This document shows, in pieces, positions 6,605 through 10,033 of a stretch of DNA of 10,033 nt. A program made the position numbers and the translations under genes. This stretch comes from Reddybacter sp041622675 (GTDB lineage: Bacteria; Pseudomonadota; Gammaproteobacteria; Pseudomonadales; Porticoccaceae): the NCBI GenBank assembly GCA_041622675.1, contig JBFJYH010000068.1, forward strand, positions 1 through 10,033, written 5' to 3'. Positions within the stretch are counted from its first letter, which is position 1. Each line of letters starts with the position of its first letter. The notes below the pieces were generated by a model. That model was given only the letters and a program-made list of their open reading frames with translations, made no database searches and was not told the DNA's origin.

Positions 6605-7246
6605 TTAAACACCGTATTGCTGTTGATAGGTGGTTACTGCTTCCAGTGTTGCCCCGCCCGTTGATTGCTCTCCAACGTAGGCCATAATATGACTGATATC
6701 TATGATGCTCTTCACATCCAGAGAGAACTCTTGTTGCAGCGCCTGTATGGCAGACAAACCTCCATCGCGCCGTTCTTTTCTATCCAGCCCAACCAATACA
6801 CTGGATACTTCAGCTTCCTCCCCATCAATCAAAGTCAGCACTTCGCGAATAGCCGTACCCGCCGTAATCACATCATCGACAATCAATACGCGACCCTTCA
6901 GCGGAGCGCCCACTAGAGCTCCTCCTTCCCCATGCGCCTTCGCTTCTTTACGATTAAAGCAATAGGGTACATCGCGCCCGTAGAGGTCAGACAACGCAAC
7001 AGCCGTCGTCGCCACTAGGGGGATCCCTTTATACGCTGGGCCAAAAATGACATCGAACTCAAGGGCGTTATCCGCAATGGCTTGAGCATAACAACGACCC
7101 ATTACCGCGAGAGCTAGGCCCGTATTAAAATTGCCAGCATTGAAAAAATAGGGGCTCACTCGCCCGGACTTTAATGTGTACTCGCCAAATTGCAGTACCC
7201 GGTGCTCAAGCGCTAGGTCAATAAACTCTCGTTGATAATTTTTCAT
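6605..7246 (-). CDS. pyrE: Orotate phosphoribosyltransferase
   Basis: The enzyme joins orotate and PRPP to give orotidine 5'-monophosphate in de novo pyrimidine synthesis; it is a cytosolic dimer. The 213 residues match E. coli PyrE. Visible motifs are K26 in TLKSGR, K73 in FGPAYKGIPL, the flexible catalytic loop NRKEAKAHGEGG with K100, K103 and H105, and the PRPP-binding signature VLIVDDVITAGTA (120-132, with D124 and D125). The ATG at 7246 is fixed by homology (MKNYQREFIDLAL) although no good Shine-Dalgarno precedes it. In E. coli rph lies directly upstream of pyrE in one operon. Here the two are separated by the oppositely oriented crc-like gene, as in Pseudomonas, so pyrE must have its own promoter in the 134-nt divergent region. 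That region contains a symmetric palindrome. Confidence 0.97.
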   Translation of the reverse strand: MKNYQREFIDLALEHRVLQFGEYTLKSGRVSPYFFNAGNFNTGLALAVMGRCYAQAIADNALEFDVIFGPAYKGIPLVATTAVALSDLYGRDVPYCFNRKEAKAHGEGGALVGAPLKGRVLIVDDVITAGTAIREVLTLIDGEEAEVSSVLVGLDRKERRDGGLSAIQALQQEFSLDVKSIIDISHIMAYVGEQSTGGATLEAVTTYQQQYGV

Positions 7247-7273
7247 TTAGCCAATTCTGTTAAATATGATGGA

Positions 7274-7298
7274 TTGAAAACTCCGGCGGAGATCACAA
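7274..7298. promoter_or_regulatory. Symmetric palindrome in the pyrE/crc divergent region
   Basis: The core CTCCGGCGGAG (7281-7291) is a perfect 5-bp inverted repeat around one central base. It is flanked at equal 4-nt distances by TTG (7274-7276) and CAA (7296-7298), which are also inverted. The two-fold symmetry suggests an operator for a dimeric regulator. The 4-5-bp stem with a tiny loop is a poor RNA hairpin. It lies 28-52 nt upstream of the pyrE start and about 83 nt upstream of the crc-like gene. Confidence 0.35.
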
Positions 7299-7380
7299 GA
7301 TAGAAAGAAATTAGACTTAACTTTTTCCCCTGTTTAGCCGCTTAAGGTATCATAGATCCCTCAAAATAGAAGGCGGGAAT

Positions 7381-8157
7381 ATGCGTTTAATAAGTGCTTG
7401 CGTTGACGGCATCCATCAAGCTTACGAAAGAGGTCTGTTCGACTGGCTTAAAGAACAAGATGCAGAAATTATTTGTCTGCAAGACTTACGTGCCCAAGCT
7501 CCGGAGCTTGAAGATAGCCCAGAATTTCAACTCGATGGCTATTTCAGCTATTTTTTTGACTCGCCCACTCCACAGACCAACGGTGTGGCTATTTATACCC
7601 GCCAAGCACCGAAGGCTATTATGTTTGGTTTTGGTCTCAGTTCTGGCGAAGATATGGACGGACGCTACTTACAAGCTGATTTCGACCACACTAGCATCGC
7701 CTGCCTACTGGCTCCCCATGGTGGTGAAGATGCCTCGGCCCGCGAAACAAAAACACGTTTCTTTAGCGGCCTGCAAAGCCAAATGCTGAAGATAACCCGC
7801 AAACGTAGAAATTATATTTTCTGTGGCAACTGGCAAATGGCCCACTCTGATATGGATGTGCAAAACCCAGAAACTCACCGTAATGAATCTGGCTTTTTAC
7901 CCGAAGAGAGCCAGTGGCTCGACCAGCTCTACAACGACATTGGTTACGCCGATGCTTTTCGTATATCAAACACTGATAATGATGAGTTCAGCTGGTGGCC
8001 ATCCGGTGAAATAGGTAACGGGGATGCGTGGCGCACAGACACACAAATTATCTCAAAAGCTCTCGCCAAACAGGTCGAATACGCCGTTCTGTATAAAGCC
8101 AAAGTATTTTCCAGCCACACTCCGGTGATTGTCGACTACGATCTGCACGAGCTCTAG
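7381..8157 (+). CDS. crc: Crc-like protein (exonuclease III fold, catalytically degenerate)
   Basis: The 258 residues align along their length with Pseudomonas Crc (259 residues), and the gene sits in the Crc position between pyrE and rph. In Pseudomonas, Crc acts with Hfq to repress translation of catabolic mRNAs and has no nuclease activity. Shared segments include ICLQD (31-35), QLDGYF, GRYLQADFD, the basic RKRRNYIFCG (about 140-149), FLPEESQWLDQLYNDIGYADAFR, FSWWP and HTPVIVDYD. Against E. coli exonuclease III, the metal/catalytic residues N7, E34, D151 and N153 are replaced by C7, D35, N150 and Q152; D220 and H246 (D229 and H259 equivalents) remain, while the Asp before that His is S245. 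Pseudomonas Crc keeps N7, so this copy is more eroded. GAAGG ends 7 nt before the ATG. A TATCAT at 7348-7353 could be a -10. Regulatory function is inferred from homology. Confidence 0.85.
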   Translation: MRLISACVDGIHQAYERGLFDWLKEQDAEIICLQDLRAQAPELEDSPEFQLDGYFSYFFDSPTPQTNGVAIYTRQAPKAIMFGFGLSSGEDMDGRYLQADFDHTSIACLLAPHGGEDASARETKTRFFSGLQSQMLKITRKRRNYIFCGNWQMAHSDMDVQNPETHRNESGFLPEESQWLDQLYNDIGYADAFRISNTDNDEFSWWPSGEIGNGDAWRTDTQIISKALAKQVEYAVLYKAKVFSSHTPVIVDYDLHEL

Positions 8158-8164
8158 ACAGGCA

Positions 8165-8176
8165 GGCTCCCCAGCC
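8165..8176. terminator. Short hairpin between convergent crc and rph (weak)
   Basis: GGCT (8165-8168) and AGCC (8173-8176) with a CCCC loop fill the 20-nt gap between the two stop codons. The stem is only 4 bp and no T-tract follows on either strand, so it is at best a weak bidirectional 3'-end signal. Confidence 0.2.
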
Positions 8177-8177
8177 C

Positions 8178-8900
8178 TTAGTTCTGCGCCAGAGCCATAC
8201 GCTGAACCTTAACCAAATCGGCTATGCCACGCTTAGCTAACTCGAGCATAGCGGTGAGTTCATCTTGATTAAACGGCGCCGCTTCCGCAGTGCCCTGCAC
8301 CTCGATAAAACCACCATCGCTATTCATGACCACGTTCATGTCAGTTTCTGCCTGAGAGTCTTCCGCGTAATCAAGATCCAGCACCGGTGTTCCTTTGTAA
8401 ATGCCCACCGAAACTGAAGCCACAAAACTCTGTAACGGGTTTTTGGCAATGCGTTTTTTACTCAGCAAATACTCGATAGCATCTGCCAATGCTACGTAGG
8501 CACCGGTTATTGAAGCCGTGCGTGTGCCACCATCAGCCTGAATAACATCGCAATCAATATTGATGGTATTTTCACCGAGAACACTCATATCCACAGCTGC
8601 ACGCAACGAGCGACCAATCAAACGCTGAATTTCCTGAGTTCGGCCGCTTTGCTTACCACGCGCCGCTTCTCTGTCCATTCGTGAATTTGTCGAGCGTGGC
8701 AACATACCGTATTCAGCGGTGAGCCAACCCTGGCCCTTACCACGTAAGAAGCGAGGCACCCCAGGAGTGACACTGGCAGTACAAATGACTTTAGTATCGC
8801 CAAATGCCACCAGTACCGAACCCTCGGCATGACGGGTAAAATTGCGGGTGATTTTAACACTGCGAAGCTGTTCGGGACGACGTCCACTGGGGCGCGACAT
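8178..8900 (-). CDS. rph: Ribonuclease PH
   Basis: This phosphorolytic 3'-5' exoribonuclease trims tRNA 3' ends; the family forms a hexameric ring. The 240 residues match the family. The start MSRPSGRRPEQLR is canonical and is supported by AAGGA 7 nt upstream. Visible features are the RNA-binding arginines in RGKGQGWLTAEYGMLPRST, the phosphate-binding R87 in SGRTQEIQRLIGRSLR, GGTRTASITGAY (124-135), and the acidic pair D181 and D187 in DYAEDSQAETDMNVVM. No frameshift is present, unlike the rph-1 allele of E. coli K-12. It is convergent with the crc-like gene and divergent from yicC across 161 nt. As it is not upstream of pyrE, the rph-pyrE polarity known from E. coli cannot apply here. Confidence 0.97.
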   Translation of the reverse strand: MSRPSGRRPEQLRSVKITRNFTRHAEGSVLVAFGDTKVICTASVTPGVPRFLRGKGQGWLTAEYGMLPRSTNSRMDREAARGKQSGRTQEIQRLIGRSLRAAVDMSVLGENTINIDCDVIQADGGTRTASITGAYVALADAIEYLLSKKRIAKNPLQSFVASVSVGIYKGTPVLDLDYAEDSQAETDMNVVMNSDGGFIEVQGTAEAAPFNQDELTAMLELAKRGIADLVKVQRMALAQN

Positions 8901-9001
8901 AAAAAGATCCTTAATAGAAATAAAAAGTTAATACTGACATTTACAACGAGCAATAAACACTAGCCCTGCTCAATAGCCCCCATTGTAGCGAAATTAGTCT
9001 C

Positions 9002-9029
9002 TTGAGTTGCCATCGGTGTTTGCTAACAT
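9002..9029 (+). promoter_or_regulatory. Candidate sigma-70 promoter of yicC-gmk
   Basis: TTGAGT (9002-9007) is followed after 16 nt by TAACAT (9024-9029), preceded by TG one base upstream, making an extended -10. Transcription would start near 9036, leaving a leader of about 25 nt before the yicC ATG. The rest of the 161-nt rph/yicC gap is AT-rich and should also hold the rph promoter, which I cannot place confidently. Confidence 0.45.
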
Positions 9030-9061
9030 GAACGCTGAATGAATATCGAGCCTGAGTTAGC

Positions 9062-9925
9062 ATGCCAAGAAGTATGACCGCCTTTGCCAGCGCTAGTGCC
9101 AGATTCCCTTGGGGCACAGTGACTTGGGAGCTCCGCTCAGTTAATCAACGCTTTCTCGAGCCCAACTTTCGACTGCCAGACACCGCTCGCCACCTCGAGT
9201 TTAACTATCGTGAAAAACTTCGCCAGTTTATACAGCGCGGCAAGATCGACTGTAGTTTGCACATTGATATCACTCAAGGCGACGCCACAGGCATTAACCT
9301 CGACATCGCGCGTCAATATCTCGCTGCCTGCCAAGATATTCAACAATTAATACCAGGTTCTGCGGCACCACTATCGCCGATCGACGTTCTACAGGTGCCC
9401 GGGGTAATGCAGGAAAACAAAATCGACGCGCAAATTCTTCAGACGGCAACACTCAAGGTTTATAATGAGGCTTTGCAGAAACTGGTCGATGCTCGCAGCC
9501 GCGAGGGCGAACGCCTCGCCACCTTTATTCGAGAGCGACTGGATAAAATCAGCCACGAAGTCGCCCTTGTACGCAAGATACTACCCCAACTTATGGCACA
9601 GCAGCAGCAAAAATTACGCCATAAACTCGAACAGCTTGCCGCACAGATCGATGAAGAAAGACTGGAACAGGAACTAGTCTATCTGGCCAACAAAAGTGAC
9701 ACCGACGAGGAACTGGACAGACTTGAAACACACGTCGAAGAGTTCCATTACGCTCTCAAGAGCACCTCTGCTGTCGGCAGGCGGCTCGATTTTCTACTGC
9801 AGGAACTTAACCGCGAGGCCAATACCCTGTCGTCCAAATCCCAGGCGGCTACGACCACCCACTCCGCCGTTGAATTAAAAGTACTGATCGAGCAAATTCG
9901 CGAGCAAGTGCAAAACCTAGAATAG
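9062..9925 (+). CDS. yicC: YicC family endoribonuclease
   Basis: The 287 residues match YicC/YloC length. The N-terminal YicC domain begins with the family signature SMTAFASA (4-11) and ELRSVNQRFLEPNFRLPD (23-40), followed by RGKIDCSL (59-66). The middle is a long helical region (about 150-210, rich in Gln/Glu/Arg) of coiled-coil character. The C-terminal DUF1732 domain contains DEELDRLETHVEEF and RRLDFLLQELNREANTLSSKS near the end. Family members in E. coli and B. subtilis are reported as endoribonucleases, with links to small-RNA turnover in E. coli. The Shine-Dalgarno before ATG 9062 is weak, but the start is fixed by homology. gmk follows after 19 nt, the order seen in Pseudomonas and other proteobacteria, and the two are likely cotranscribed. 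Confidence 0.94.
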   Translation: MPRSMTAFASASARFPWGTVTWELRSVNQRFLEPNFRLPDTARHLEFNYREKLRQFIQRGKIDCSLHIDITQGDATGINLDIARQYLAACQDIQQLIPGSAAPLSPIDVLQVPGVMQENKIDAQILQTATLKVYNEALQKLVDARSREGERLATFIRERLDKISHEVALVRKILPQLMAQQQQKLRHKLEQLAAQIDEERLEQELVYLANKSDTDEELDRLETHVEEFHYALKSTSAVGRRLDFLLQELNREANTLSSKSQAATTTHSAVELKVLIEQIREQVQNLE

Positions 9926-9944
9926 CAGGAGAGACTCCCCCAAT

Positions 9945-10033
9945 ATGATCCAGCGCGGCACCCTCTACACTATCTCAGCACCTTCCGGGGCGGGCAAAAC
10001 CAGCCTCGTCGGGGCTTTGCTCGAAAAAACACC
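9945..10033 (+). CDS. gmk: Guanylate kinase, 5' end only
   Basis: Only the first 29 codons are inside the window; the gene runs off the right edge. The sequence MIQRGTLYTISAPSGAGKTS contains the guanylate-kinase P-loop (APSGAGKT, residues 12-19, with K18 contacting ATP phosphates). The enzyme converts GMP and ATP to GDP and ADP. AGGAG at 9927-9931 is the nearest ribosome-binding tract but lies about 13 nt from the ATG, longer than ideal. Position directly after yicC supports the assignment, since yicC-gmk is a common pair. Confidence 0.93.
   Translation, partial: MIQRGTLYTISAPSGAGKTSLVGALLEKT

Noticed and set aside
7381..8157. Active exonuclease III (xthA)
   Set aside because: Most catalytic and metal-binding residues are replaced and overall similarity and gene position favour Crc.
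8949..8972. Inverted repeat GAGCA ... TGCTC in the rph/yicC gap
   Set aside because: Only 5 bp with a 14-nt spacer in AT-rich DNA; too weak to call a hairpin or operator.
8901..8990. A specific promoter for rph
   Set aside because: Several TTATTG/TTGTAA and TATTAA-like hexamers are present on the minus strand, but no pair stands out at a proper spacing.
1..10033. Mobile element, CRISPR array, toxin-antitoxin or defence island
   Set aside because: No transposase, integrase, spaced repeats or defence-type domains were seen; all genes are conserved core genes in a known order, apart from the small secreted protein.

Overview
The window is a compact chromosomal housekeeping segment from a gammaproteobacterium. 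The gene order radC < > coaBC, algC, argB, slmA > < (small secreted-protein gene), pyrE < > crc-like > < rph < > yicC, gmk combines the Pseudomonas order (coaBC-dut-algC-argB ... pyrE-crc-rph-yicC-gmk) with the enteric order (coaBC-dut-slmA-pyrE-rph-yicC). ArgB, SlmA, Crc and RNase PH all look typically gammaproteobacterial. A Pseudomonas-related or marine lineage (for example Cellvibrionales/Spongiibacteraceae-like) is my inference; no marker here fixes the genus. I saw no mobile element, CRISPR array, tRNA or rRNA.

Layout. 1-685: radC on the minus strand. 766-5966: a plus-strand run of coaBC (coenzyme A synthesis), a membrane-anchored algC-type phosphomannomutase/phosphoglucomutase, argB (arginine synthesis) and slmA (nucleoid occlusion). 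5963-7246: minus-strand pyrE (pyrimidine synthesis) followed 21 nt downstream by a gene for a secreted DUF4124/coiled-coil protein, whose stop codon overlaps that of slmA. 7381-8157: a plus-strand Crc-like protein of the exonuclease III fold with a ruined active site. 8178-8900: minus-strand rph (RNase PH). 9062-end: yicC and the first 29 codons of gmk on the plus strand.

The genes are linked by chromosomal synteny more than by one pathway: cofactor, nucleotide-sugar, arginine, pyrimidine and guanylate metabolism, plus RNA processing (rph, yicC) and cell-division control (slmA). The main departures from the textbook arrangement are these. (1) dut is absent between coaBC and algC, where the 34-nt gap holds only an 11-codon mini-ORF linking the two genes. 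(2) The AlgC-type enzyme carries about 300 extra N-terminal residues with two membrane helices and an extracytoplasmic Cache-like region. (3) The Crc-like protein has lost even the first metal-ligand Asn that Pseudomonas Crc keeps. (4) A near match to a SlmA-binding site lies just ahead of slmA. (5) A symmetric palindrome lies between the divergent pyrE and crc genes. I did not find a clearly new multi-gene system; the window is mostly conserved core genome.
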